A stretch of DNA of 55,865 bases from Odoribacter sp. AF15-53 (lineage in GTDB: Bacteria; Bacteroidota; Bacteroidia; Bacteroidales; Marinifilaceae). The position numbers and the translations under genes are program-made. How positions within the stretch are numbered: position 1 is the first letter of the stretch; the number at the start of each line of letters is the position of its first letter. Location of the stretch: the NCBI RefSeq assembly GCF_003479425.1, contig NZ_QUHC01000017.1, positions 1-55,865 on the forward strand, given 5' to 3'. Under the pieces are notes generated by a model. That model saw nothing but the letters and a program-made list of their open reading frames with translations. It searched no databases and had not been told where the DNA came from. Of this stretch, positions 41,187-48,720 are shown piece by piece.

Positions 41187-41765
41187 TTATTTTTTCTCAT
41201 CTTTCAAGAATATATTTATCCTTTCGTATATCTTTTGTACGTGCGTGTCGGTGAATTTGTTTCTATCGACATTTCGTATGTAACTGTCGGTAAATGGGGA
41301 GTTTGCTTTTCGGATAATACGACTTCTCCCGATGGCGGTTAACGCTGCCGCTTGGAGAAAAGGGGTATCCGAATGTAAATATTCATTTACCAGTTGTTCA
41401 ACATCTTCCCGTTGGGCAAGAACCAACGTGCCGAAATATTCTGCGATCTCGAAGTTGTAACTGAAACTTATTAATTGTGTAATTTTTTCAGTAATCAATT
41501 CTTGAACTGGAAATAAAAAACAGGCTACAATTTGTTCTTCCCGCTTCTTTGTACCCCACAATAGTTGTGCCAATTTTAAATCACTCCGGTATTGTCCGGC
41601 CAGATTTTTAAGCGAGAGATAACTGGCCCCGATTTGGCCTCGCGTGTCGGCCCCGATTCGTTCCATGCTATCAAGACTTCTACCGTTTTGTAACCGGAAT
41701 ATACGTCGACTAACTTCCTTGAAAAGTTGTTCTGATTCTTTATTTATCGGGAAAACTTCTATCAC
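41187..41765 (-). CDS. AlkD-like HEAT-repeat protein (putative DNA alkylation repair)
   Basis: This is a 192-aa all-helical protein. GQIGASYLSLKNLAGQYRSDLKLAQLLWGTKKREEQIVACFLF resembles the G-x-S-x3-L-R-x-L-A ... L-A-x2-L-W-x5-R-E-x3-A pattern of AlkC/AlkD-like DNA alkylation repair proteins. HEAT-like helices follow to residue 170. If the assignment holds it would excise alkylated bases, but the catalytic aromatic and Asp residues of AlkD could not be placed. The start is uncertain: the frame opens with GTG at 41765 after an in-frame TAG, and this GTG overlaps an AGGAGG sequence, which cannot serve as its own ribosome site. The next Met is residue 34. Confidence 0.55.
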   Translation of the reverse strand: MIEVFPINKESEQLFKEVSRRIFRLQNGRSLDSMERIGADTRGQIGASYLSLKNLAGQYRSDLKLAQLLWGTKKREEQIVACFLFPVQELITEKITQLISFSYNFEIAEYFGTLVLAQREDVEQLVNEYLHSDTPFLQAAALTAIGRSRIIRKANSPFTDSYIRNVDRNKFTDTHVQKIYERINIFLKDEKK

Positions 41766-42008
41766 CTCCTAATAATTTTTAAAGTAAATGAAAATACATG
41801 CATGACAAAAATAGGTATAAAAAATGAGATTGGCACTTTGTGCGTTATGTTTTGTAGCATATTCAAACGTTTGAGTAGAAGATGATTAGTTTAAAAAATC
41901 TGAATGTGTTAAATATTTATTAAGGTTTGGGTTAAAAGATATTATTCGCAGGGATATCATTAATTTCGTCACGCTAAACAAGATACAATAAATTTAATAG
42001 TGCGTATA
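41766..42008. other. Divergent gap upstream of the DPP IV gene
   Basis: It contains the 12-bp perfect palindrome TCAAACGTTTGA (41863-41874), possibly an operator, and a TAATTTCG near-match to a -7 box near 41961. Nothing else was recognised. Confidence 0.4.
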
Positions 42009-44357
42009 ATGATGATTAAGTGTATTTTATGGTTGATTCCTTGTCTTTTCGTGTTGAACGGGTTGGCTCAAAAAGCCAATTATAAGGAAGCAGAACGTTT
42101 CATGAGAGGTAAGGCAGAAGGACTGGTCGGGTCCACGAAAGTACGCCCGAGCTATCTGAAAAAAAGTGATAAATTTTGGTATAGCTATCAAACAGGAGAT
42201 GGTGTCCGCTATTATTTCGTGGACCCGAAAGCGAAGTTACACCGGGAATTATTTGACCGGGAATTCATGGCGGGAGAGATCAGTAAACATACCCACGGGC
42301 CGGTGAATTACAAGAAACTTCCCGTGTCGGGGGTTACGTTTAAAGAAGACGAGAAAACGATGAAGTTTCAAGTGGATACTTTTCGTTTCGAGTATAATAT
42401 CTACACGAATCGTTTGGTAAAGATTGATTCGGCTCGGAAAAAAGAAGACGTGAAACCTTCGAAACCCAAGGGATTAGTCGGGACCTATTCCCCGGATAGC
42501 ACCTATATTGTTTACGCGAAGGAACATGATTTATACATGCTTTCCGTGAAAGATTCCGTGGAGACCCGGTTGACAACAGACGGGGAAATAAAATATTCTT
42601 ATGCCCGTTTCGACACGGACACCACGAAAAAGAAAGTGGATGCCAGGGTGACCTGGTTCGACAATTCGGAACGTTTCTACGTGCGTCGTTCGGATCGGAG
42701 AAAGATCAAGACTCTTTTTATAGTCAATAACCTGAGTTCCCGTCCGCAATTGCAAGAATATGAATACGTGATGGCAGGGGATCAAGAGGTGCAACAAGAG
42801 GAATTGTTCCTCGTGGACACGACGAGTAAGAAGATGATTAAAGTGCCTGTCGAGAAATGGAAAGACCAGACAATGCGGGCGTTTTCGCCAGATAAGAAGG
42901 TTACCAGCCTCTATTTTATGCGCAAGAAAAGAACCTGTGATGAGATCGATATTTGCCGGGTAGACCCGGAAACGGGAGAGGTGAAAGTATTAATCAACGA
43001 GATCAGTAAACCTTATTTCAATAATGAATTTTATAATCTCTCTATACTGAACGAGGGTAAGGATATCATCTGGTGGTCGGAAAGAACCGGGCACGGGCAT
43101 TTTTATCTTTATGACGGCGAGGGAAATTTGAAGAACGCTATCACTTCGGGAGATTGGACTGCAGGGAAAATAATTAAAATAGATACCGTGGGGCGGACGA
43201 TTTATTTTAATGCTTACGGTCAGGCCAAGGGACAATGTCCTTATTACGCCCGGGTAAACAAGGCCCGGTTGGATGGGGGAAAAGTTGAAATATTGAGTCC
43301 GGAACAGGCCACACACGAGGCTTACTTCTCGGAATCCGGTCGCTATTTCGTGGATAATTACTCCCGTGCGGACATGGAACCCCGGAGCGTGTTGCGAGAT
43401 AACAAGGGAAAGGTGATATTGGAATTGGCTTCTCCCGACCTGACCCGGCTTTACGAGACGGGCTGGAAGATGCCGGAAGCCTTTACCGTTAAAGCTGCCG
43501 ACGGGGCGACCGATTTGTACGGTTTTATGTGGAAACCTTTTGATTTCGACTCCACGCTGCATTACCCGATTATCTCGTATGTTTACCCCGGACCGCAAAC
43601 GGAAGCAATTCCTCTAGAGTTTTCGGTTTCTGCGGTTTACAACGTTGCGTTGGCCCAAGTCGGTTTCGTTGTGGTCACTTTCGGGCACCGGGGAGGAAGC
43701 CCGATGCGGGATAAATGGTATCACACCTTCGGGTACAATAACCTTCGGGATTACCCGTTGGCGGATGACAAGTACGGCATCGAGCAACTAGCTGATCGTT
43801 TCAATTTTATAGATAAATCGAAAGTCGGAATATTCGGTCACTCTGGTGGTGGCTTCATGTCCACGGCAGCCTTGTGTACCTATCCCGATTTTTACACGGC
43901 TGCAGTCTCTTCCGCTGGAAACCATGATAACAATATTTATAACCAATGGTGGGGAGAAACACATCACGGTGTGCGTGAGGTGAAATCTTTCGAGAAGAAA
44001 ACCGTGAAAGATTCCGTCACGGGGAAGGACACCACGATCTCGGTAGAAAAGATTAAGTTCGAGACTAAAATCCCCACGAACATCGAGTTGGCTAGAAACC
44101 TGAAAGGCTATTTGATGCTCGTTACCGGGGACGTGGACAACAACGTGCACCCGGCTAACACGCTACGTATGGCTGATGCTTTATTGAGAGCCGGGAAGAA
44201 TTTTGATCTGGTGATCCTACCTGGTCAGGCTCACGGTTTCGGCGGTATCCAGCAAGCATTCTACCAGCGTAAAATGTGGTATCATTTCGCCAAACATTTG
44301 TTAGGAGATTACTCTTCCGAGCAGTTCCGGGAAATAGATGCTTTCATGAGATTGTAA
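42009..44357 (+). CDS. S9-family dipeptidyl-peptidase IV
   Basis: This exported serine peptidase should remove X-Pro or X-Ala dipeptides from peptides in the periplasm. From ATG 42009 it has 782 aa: signal peptide MMIKCILWLIPCLFVLNGLAQ, a DPP IV-type beta-propeller (about 60-490), and an alpha/beta hydrolase domain with Ser612 in IFGHSGGGFMS, Asp710 in GDVDNNVHP and His742 in GQAHGFGG. The open frame also allows a GTG at 42000, less likely. It complements the S46 peptidase: together they would degrade peptides two residues at a time, in keeping with an amino-acid-fermenting life. A long hairpin terminator follows at 44377-44432. Confidence 0.94.
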   Translation: MMIKCILWLIPCLFVLNGLAQKANYKEAERFMRGKAEGLVGSTKVRPSYLKKSDKFWYSYQTGDGVRYYFVDPKAKLHRELFDREFMAGEISKHTHGPVNYKKLPVSGVTFKEDEKTMKFQVDTFRFEYNIYTNRLVKIDSARKKEDVKPSKPKGLVGTYSPDSTYIVYAKEHDLYMLSVKDSVETRLTTDGEIKYSYARFDTDTTKKKVDARVTWFDNSERFYVRRSDRRKIKTLFIVNNLSSRPQLQEYEYVMAGDQEVQQEELFLVDTTSKKMIKVPVEKWKDQTMRAFSPDKKVTSLYFMRKKRTCDEIDICRVDPETGEVKVLINEISKPYFNNEFYNLSILNEGKDIIWWSERTGHGHFYLYDGEGNLKNAITSGDWTAGKIIKIDTVGRTIYFNAYGQAKGQCPYYARVNKARLDGGKVEILSPEQATHEAYFSESGRYFVDNYSRADMEPRSVLRDNKGKVILELASPDLTRLYETGWKMPEAFTVKAADGATDLYGFMWKPFDFDSTLHYPIISYVYPGPQTEAIPLEFSVSAVYNVALAQVGFVVVTFGHRGGSPMRDKWYHTFGYNNLRDYPLADDKYGIEQLADRFNFIDKSKVGIFGHSGGGFMSTAALCTYPDFYTAAVSSAGNHDNNIYNQWWGETHHGVREVKSFEKKTVKDSVTGKDTTISVEKIKFETKIPTNIELARNLKGYLMLVTGDVDNNVHPANTLRMADALLRAGKNFDLVILPGQAHGFGGIQQAFYQRKMWYHFAKHLLGDYSSEQFREIDAFMRL

Positions 44358-44376
44358 AAGATATATACCGAGTCTT

Positions 44377-44432
44377 AAACACGACACCGGAATCCAAACC
44401 TGACAGATAGTTTGAATTCCGGTGTCGTGTTT
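44377..44432 (+). terminator. Long hairpin terminator after the DPP IV gene
   Basis: The 23-bp arms 44377-44399 and 44410-44432 pair with one mismatch around a 10-nt loop. The 3' side ends GTGTTTCT, a weak T-run, so mRNA protection is also possible. Confidence 0.75.
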
Positions 44433-44509
44433 CTCCGTGGGAATGCAACCGAGTTTGTGAGGTAATGATATGGTGTTCTTAAAGGAGGGGAAATCCGGTT
44501 GCATGTGAT

Positions 44510-44542
44510 AAAAAGGAAGGGAGAGTGTCCGTTCTCCCTTCC
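44510..44542 (-). terminator. Minus-strand intrinsic terminator
   Basis: GGAAGGGAGA (44515-44524) and TCTCCCTTCC (44533-44542) pair perfectly. On the minus strand a run of five T follows (44510-44514). No minus-strand gene is directly upstream, so it must end an RNA from this gap or read-through from the ncRNA. Confidence 0.75.
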
Positions 44543-44723
44543 TACACGGAATCCTCTTTCACTGGTTGCAAAATGAAAAACGTAGTCCCAATTCCGTGTT
44601 TGTACAAGTCAATAATAAAATTCTAATTTATCCTATCCTAAATGTCAATACTTTAAAATCTTGAAAGAAATGGCTGGGGCATACATCTCCCTCGCTATTT
44701 TCATCTCTATATCTTGGTCTGGT

Positions 44724-44756
44724 AAAAAACTCCGGACCCAACAAGTCAACCCGGAG
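44724..44756 (-). terminator. Terminator of the ncRNA candidate
   Basis: On the minus strand CTCCGG and CCGGAG pair around a 15-nt loop and are followed by six T. Confidence 0.75.
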
Positions 44757-44987
44757 CGATAGCATAACGATAGGAGGTGACTTAATCGTGGGAGTAGTGC
44801 TTAAGCCAGCACGAAAAGCAAACCTACACCACTATAAGTATAATTCGAAAAGAATATACGAATAACAGATATGAGTGTTGCAATCTCGCGGCATACCGGT
44901 TTAAAAACTTAGGGCACGATTCTTAACCACAAGCATTTTCAACATCAACATCATACGGGATATTATCGGCGGCTCTCCGCACAATCC
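44724..44987 (-). ncRNA. Putative stand-alone structured ncRNA (~264 nt), family not assigned
   Basis: A consensus promoter (44994-45024) and an intrinsic terminator (CCGGAG/CTCCGG with six T, 44724-44756) bracket a region without an open frame. Internal helices can be drawn on the minus strand: GCGG-AGAG-CCGC near the 5' end; a long hairpin CACT...GTATATTC-TTTTC-GAATTATAC...AGTG; and GTGCT-GGCTTA-AGCAC. I compared it by eye with 6S, RNase P, tmRNA and SRP RNA landmarks and found no match. Its nearest downstream neighbour is convergent, so it is not a leader of a gene. The 5' end is estimated from the -7 box. Confidence 0.6.
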
Positions 44988-44993
44988 TCGGAA

Positions 44994-45024
44994 CAAAGAT
45001 ATGATTATTTTCATTTTTTTACAA
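44994..45024 (-). promoter_or_regulatory. Promoter of the ncRNA candidate (TTG-N20-TATCTTTG)
   Basis: On the minus strand TATCTTTG (44994-45001) is preceded at 20 bp by TTG (45022-45024), with an A-rich spacer. It is 108 bp downstream of the TlpA-like gene stop. Confidence 0.7.
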
Positions 45025-45132
45025 CTTTATAAACAAAACATTCATCCTGTTTAAGCGTAAATGGCTCCAAACTTGACGGGTTTTATAGTTGATGTAATAC
45101 ATTGTTATAATATTAGCAAATGGTCGATGAGG

Positions 45133-45660
45133 CTATTTTTTAATCAACTTTTCTATTTTCTCCTTCAGTTGCAGAGCCGTGAGAGACATATCCTCGATTG
45201 CCATCCACGTAACCACGTTTTCTCGATTGATAAGGTAGATCCGGGGAATAGTGTTGTTGGCAAACAGGGAAAATACTTGCCTGTCCGGATCGAGGTAGAA
45301 AGGCATTTCAAACTGGTGTTTTTCCCAGAATTGGCTGATAACCTCTGCCTTTTCCGCCCGGGCGATGGGCACGAGCCTGAAATCCGGGTTTTCCTTCAAG
45401 TTCTCCCAAACCTGTTCAATTTTAGGAAGTTCCCTCTGGCAATCGGGGCAAGTCGTCATGAAGAACACGAGCAGGGTAACTCGACCTGTAAAATCCTGTG
45501 ATTTCAACTCTTCCCCGTCAGTATTTTTAACGGTAAATTCGGGAAGTTTGTCGCCGACGTTGATATAATTCGCCATTTCTTCTGGTTTGTCTTTGTCCTT
45601 GACGCAAGCCGAAAACAAGGCGGGAGATAGGAGTAAAAAGATGAATATTATTTTCTGCAT
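45133..45660 (-). CDS. TlpA/ResA-like thioredoxin-fold lipoprotein with CPDC motif
   Basis: This is an envelope lipoprotein of 175 aa from Met 45660; the open frame extends to 45717, but the shorter start gives a clean signal ending LFSAC (Cys19). The single AhpC/TlpA thioredoxin domain has PEFTVKNTDGEELKSQDF, the redox centre Cys71-Pro-Asp-Cys74 in FFMTTCPDCQRELP, and the cis-Pro in NTIPRIYLIN. Unlike the TlpA proteins at 17655 and 21457 it lacks the DUF4369 domain, and its CPDC differs from their CxPC, suggesting a different redox potential or partner. It is divergent from the cysteine-dioxygenase-like gene. Confidence 0.87.
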   Translation of the reverse strand: MQKIIFIFLLLSPALFSACVKDKDKPEEMANYINVGDKLPEFTVKNTDGEELKSQDFTGRVTLLVFFMTTCPDCQRELPKIEQVWENLKENPDFRLVPIARAEKAEVISQFWEKHQFEMPFYLDPDRQVFSLFANNTIPRIYLINRENVVTWMAIEDMSLTALQLKEKIEKLIKK

Positions 45661-45788
45661 AATTGAATTCCATTTATAATTGACCCGTGAAAGTAAAGAA
45701 TAAGATTGAATTAACAAAATTGCTCTTTACGTATTTCGTACCTGCGACAATACGTATATATGCATAAAAAGATACCCGTGATGTATTA

Positions 45789-45796
45789 TATATTTG
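45789..45796 (+). promoter_or_regulatory. -7 box (TATATTTG) of the cysteine-dioxygenase-like gene
   Basis: It is an exact TAnnTTTG match, 29 bp before the ATG at 45826. Confidence 0.55.
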
Positions 45797-45825
45797 CAAA
45801 ATTGAAATAGTCTAAATTTTTTGAT

Positions 45826-46386
45826 ATGGATAAAAAAGATAACATCTTGCGGGAGGATTTTACTTCCCGGGCAGTCATTGTTCCCGGGTACGAGGGATTT
45901 ATGCAAGGATTGATGAATATCGTTCACTCCGGTCCGCTCTGTGACGTTGTGGGTGAACGGATAAAAGCATACGTGTTGGATTTCGTGAAAGGCAATTCGT
46001 TGGATGCGTTTAATCATTTTTCGGACACGACTTACGTGAGGAATTATATTGGACGGGACCCCGAAACACGCTGGGAAGCTATCGTGATGTGCTGGAAGAA
46101 AGGGAACCGGACGGCTATTCACTCGCATCCGCAGTTTGCAGGGTACACGTTTGTCGACGGGGAATTTCTGGTGGAAGTGTTCGAGCCTCACGAGGATGGG
46201 ATCAAGTTGGCTTACAAGACGGTTGTGAATGATACCCTTGGGTTGTACGCTATCGGTGAGGCCGGGAAGTTTGATAATCATATCCATCGTATTACTTGTT
46301 TGAGTGACACGGCCCATAGTCTCCACGTGTATTCGGACGATGCGCTGAAAGGTAAGAAACTTGACGGAGTGTTTCTATACGATTGA
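45826..46386 (+). CDS. Cysteine dioxygenase-like cupin
   Basis: This 186-aa single-domain cupin resembles type I cysteine dioxygenase. Iron-ligand histidines are His99 and His101 (CWKKGNRTAIHSHPQ) and His154 (NHIHRITCLS). SLHVYS matches the family's C-terminal SLHLYSPP with Tyr169. The animal thioether Cys is replaced by Gly (FAGY), as in bacterial members. If active it would oxidise cysteine to cysteine sulfinate using O2, odd for an anaerobe, so another thiol substrate or a non-oxygenase role is possible. It is divergent from a TlpA-type thioredoxin lipoprotein, a possible thiol-metabolism link. Confidence 0.72.
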   Translation: MDKKDNILREDFTSRAVIVPGYEGFMQGLMNIVHSGPLCDVVGERIKAYVLDFVKGNSLDAFNHFSDTTYVRNYIGRDPETRWEAIVMCWKKGNRTAIHSHPQFAGYTFVDGEFLVEVFEPHEDGIKLAYKTVVNDTLGLYAIGEAGKFDNHIHRITCLSDTAHSLHVYSDDALKGKKLDGVFLYD

Positions 46387-46471
46387 CAGTTATTGATTGG
46401 GTAGGAATTAAATAGTACTTCCGGGTCAATTCCATGAGAAGTTTTTTTTCTAAGCTATTAGAAAATTATTC

Positions 46472-46516
46472 GAACGCTATTATATATAGCGTTCAAATAG
46501 CGTTTGAATAGCGTTC
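46472..46516. repeat. Three 11-bp-spaced direct repeats plus one inverted copy (ATAGCGTTY)
   Basis: ATAGCGTTC at 46486, ATAGCGTTT at 46497 and ATAGCGTTC at 46508 are exactly 11 bp apart. The inverse GAACGCTAT is at 46472-46480. The outer two form a palindrome around TATAT. The spacing of one helical turn is that of a regulator-binding array. Confidence 0.75.
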
Positions 46517-46690
46517 AGCTTGGAATTCTGCTGGAATTATTCTTAGTCCCGAATTATTATATTTTATCATACTAGTGTCTACATGTTTTTACTCTTGCAA
46601 TAGGGGTAGCGGGAGCTGTTTTCGGGGATTTCACGAGTTACGGGTAAAAGAATCCCGGAGGGTTTATTTCGGGAGGTTAACAGAAATTAT

Positions 46691-46720
46691 TTTGTATGTA
46701 ACCAGAAAATGTTATTTTTG
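46691..46720 (+). promoter_or_regulatory. Promoter of the MFS gene (TTTG-N18-TATTTTTG)
   Basis: TTTG at 46691-46694 and TATTTTTG at 46713-46720 match both Bacteroidetes boxes. Initiation near 46727 excludes the open-frame start at 46575. Confidence 0.75.
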
Positions 46721-46754
46721 CAAGCGTGTGAAAATGTTAGTAATAATTAATAGT

Positions 46755-48143
46755 ATGAGTGTGACAACAAAAAAGAAAGAGAAAGTAAGGTTTAGTAAAG
46801 CGTTTTGGGTTGCCAACACGGTAGAATTGTTAGAGCGTGCCGCCTATTACGGGGTATTCGTCGTGATCACGTTGTATTTGAGTAATGTGCTGGGATTCAC
46901 GGATATTCAAGCGGCTACTATCGCGGGAATTTTTTCCGCTTGTTTGTATTTATTGCCAACATTTTCGGGGGCTCTTGCCGATAAGATCGGTTTCAGGAAG
47001 TCGATGTTATTGGCGTTTGCTCTGTTATCGTTAGGATATCTTGGATTGGGTTTGTTCCCGAATTTCCTCGCTTCGACAGGTTTGGTGGAGTACGGTTACG
47101 TGACGAAATTCACGGGATTGCAGGAGAGTGGTTATCGTTACGGGATTATCCCGATCATGATCCTGATTATTGTTGGGGGATCGTTTATCAAGAGCGTGAT
47201 TTCCGGTACCGTGGCGAAGGAAACGGACGAGAAGAACCGGGCAAAAGGTTTTGCCATTTTCTACGGAATGGTGAATATCGGGGCGTTTTCCGGTAAGGTG
47301 CTTGTGACGCCTTTGCGTGATGCCATGGGACACGAGGGGATGATCGTGTTGAATTATTTCTCGGCCGGAATGACATTCCTGGCGTTGATCGCAATTTATT
47401 TATTTTACAAGAGTGATAAACATGCGGGCGAGGGTAAGACTTTCCGGCAGATTTGGACGGGACTTGTTAAGGTGTGTTCGAACGGGCGTTTGATCGTGTT
47501 GATCTTGATTATCACGGGTTTCTGGATGGTGCAACATCAATTGTATGCCACGATGCCGAAATACGTGACCCGTTTGGCTGGGGAGGCGAGTGCTATCGGG
47601 TGGTACGCGAACGTGAATCCATTGGTGGTCGTGTTGACCGTGAATCTGGTGACTTCGTTGATGCGTAAGAAGTCTGCCTTGTTCTCGATGACCTGCGGTA
47701 TGTTTATTATGCCGGTTTCGGCTCTTTGCATGGCATCAGGGAATATGCTTGGTGGGGGTGAAATCATGGGATTGCATCCCGTGGCGTTCATGATGATCGT
47801 GGGTATCGTGTTCCAGGGGTTGGCCGAGGTGTTTATTTCTCCCCGTTTCCTGGAATATTTCTCGTTACAGGCTCCGAAAGGAGAAGAGGGGATGTATCTC
47901 GGGTTTAGTCACTTGCATTCGTTCCTGTCATCGATATTCGGGTTCGGGTTATCCGGGTTTCTGTTGAGCAAGTATTGTCCGGATCGGGCATTGTTCAGTA
48001 GCGAGGCTGATTGGGCGGTAGCTTCTGTCCATGCGCATTATATATGGTACTATTTTGCGGCGATCGCTTTGGTGTCAGCCATTGCCTTGATTATTTACGG
48101 GAGAGTGGTGCGTCGGTTGGATGCGAAGAAGGGCGTGGCGTGA
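46755..48143 (+). CDS. MFS transporter, POT/peptide-transporter-like
   Basis: This is an inner-membrane transporter of 462 aa with 12 or more hydrophobic helices. The N-terminal FWVANTVELLERAAYYGVFVVITLYLSN matches the E-x-x-E-R-x-x-Y-Y-G helix-1 region of proton-coupled oligopeptide transporters, followed by GALADKIGFRKS (MFS loop 2-3 motif). Uptake of di- or tripeptides is a fair guess and would take in the products of the two dipeptidyl-peptidases encoded here, but the substrate is unproven. The start is Met 46755 (MSVTTKKKEKVRFSK); Met 46734 would leave a leader of only about 7 nt. A hairpin terminator follows at 48176-48208. Confidence 0.82.
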   Translation: MSVTTKKKEKVRFSKAFWVANTVELLERAAYYGVFVVITLYLSNVLGFTDIQAATIAGIFSACLYLLPTFSGALADKIGFRKSMLLAFALLSLGYLGLGLFPNFLASTGLVEYGYVTKFTGLQESGYRYGIIPIMILIIVGGSFIKSVISGTVAKETDEKNRAKGFAIFYGMVNIGAFSGKVLVTPLRDAMGHEGMIVLNYFSAGMTFLALIAIYLFYKSDKHAGEGKTFRQIWTGLVKVCSNGRLIVLILIITGFWMVQHQLYATMPKYVTRLAGEASAIGWYANVNPLVVVLTVNLVTSLMRKKSALFSMTCGMFIMPVSALCMASGNMLGGGEIMGLHPVAFMMIVGIVFQGLAEVFISPRFLEYFSLQAPKGEEGMYLGFSHLHSFLSSIFGFGLSGFLLSKYCPDRALFSSEADWAVASVHAHYIWYYFAAIALVSAIALIIYGRVVRRLDAKKGVA

Positions 48144-48175
48144 CATATACGAAGATTAATTAAATAGGAATATAG

Positions 48176-48208
48176 ATCGTGTAGTACTTTTGTGCTACAC
48201 GATTTATG
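48176..48208 (+). terminator. Terminator after the MFS gene
   Basis: ATCGTGTAG (48176-48184) pairs with CTACACGAT (48195-48203), followed by TTTATGTT. It also lies just past the end of the small minus-strand gene. Confidence 0.75.
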
Positions 48209-48218
48209 TTATGGCTAA

Positions 48219-48461
48219 TTATAGAATAACCGGTTTGTTCCATGTCGTGGTGGGAATGTACAAATGTGTTGTGTCTCGTTGCATTTTATGTTGACGGACG
48301 TTCTGCGTTGTTGGGCAGGATGTTTTTGTATAGATGATATTATTAATGGCTATCGTGAGTCCGATGAGGAAAAGGACGATAGCCAGAATGAGGCTTCTAA
48401 TCATGGTGTTTTGTATTAACGTTATATTGTCCTGTACGGATGTTACTTGTAAAGGTTTCAT
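48219..48461 (-). CDS. Small single-span membrane protein, function unknown
   Basis: This 80-aa open frame has one clear transmembrane segment at about residues 20-42 (MIRSLILAIVLFLIGLTIAINNIIY), followed by a polar tail with two Cys/Pro turns. I recognise no family. Support for it being a real gene comes from a near-consensus promoter at 48532-48562 on the same strand and a terminator-like hairpin just beyond its stop. The start could be Met1 (48461) or Met20 (48404). It is divergent from the acyl-CoA ligase gene. Confidence 0.5.
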   Translation of the reverse strand: MKPLQVTSVQDNITLIQNTMIRSLILAIVLFLIGLTIAINNIIYTKTSCPTTQNVRQHKMQRDTTHLYIPTTTWNKPVIL

Positions 48462-48531
48462 TTTAGTAGTTTGATCATTTTTTGTTTCGGGGCTTCTCCT
48501 CGCGGGCCGATTTATAGGTTGTAGGGTCGTA

Positions 48532-48562
48532 TAAATATATGAAAATTTAATAAAATAGCAAA
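48532..48562 (-). promoter_or_regulatory. Promoter for the small membrane protein (TTTG-N19-TATATTTA)
   Basis: On the minus strand TTTG (48559-48562) and TATATTTA (48532-48539; last base differs from TAnnTTTG) are 19 bp apart. The leader would be about 65 nt. Confidence 0.55.
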
Positions 48563-48672
48563 GGTTTTTCGGGTTTATGCGTGGAATATGAAGAACTTTA
48601 AGTTCGTCTTTCGTATAATCGTGTGGTTCTTACCTCGTTGGGGAGCGTGAATTTCGGGTTGTAAATTGTAAC

Positions 48673-48703
48673 TTGGCGATGCCAACATTTTTAGTTAACT
48701 TTG
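48673..48703 (+). promoter_or_regulatory. Promoter of the acyl-CoA ligase gene (TTG-N20-TAACTTTG)
   Basis: TTG at 48673-48675 and TAACTTTG at 48696-48703 are 20 bp apart. It lies inside the longest open frame, so translation must start downstream, at 48709-48721. Confidence 0.7.
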
Positions 48704-48720
48704 TGGGAATGATGAAAGAT

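Larger units (their letters stand above)
44358..45132. other. 775-bp gene-free gap with terminators, hairpins and an ncRNA candidate
   Basis: It has, left to right, the DPP IV terminator (44377-44432), a 9-bp inverted repeat ATGCAACCG/CGGTTGCAT (44443-44504), a minus-strand terminator (44510-44542), an inverted repeat CACGGAAT/ATTCCGTG (44545-44598), and the ncRNA candidate (44724-44987) with its promoter. No credible open frame is present. Confidence 0.65.
46387..46754. other. Gap with period-11 repeat block and MFS promoter
   Basis: It has the iteron-like block at 46472-46516 and the consensus promoter at 46691-46720. The open frame that runs through part of it (from 46575) lies upstream of the promoter and is not credible as coding. 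Confidence 0.6.

Noticed and set aside
44301..44504. 67-codon minus-strand frame after the DPP IV gene
   Set aside because: It overlaps the long hairpin terminator and the end of the DPP IV gene; no features of a real protein.
44724..44987. Assignment of the ncRNA candidate as 6S, tmRNA, RNase P or SRP RNA
   Set aside because: No tag-reading frame or CCA end for tmRNA, no GAAAGTCCGG core for RNase P, no SRP-type apical loop, and no long closing stem of the 6S type could be seen by eye; left unassigned.
46472..46516. Considered as a plasmid-type replication origin (iterons)
   Set aside because: No replication gene is nearby and the surroundings are chromosomal; three copies only.
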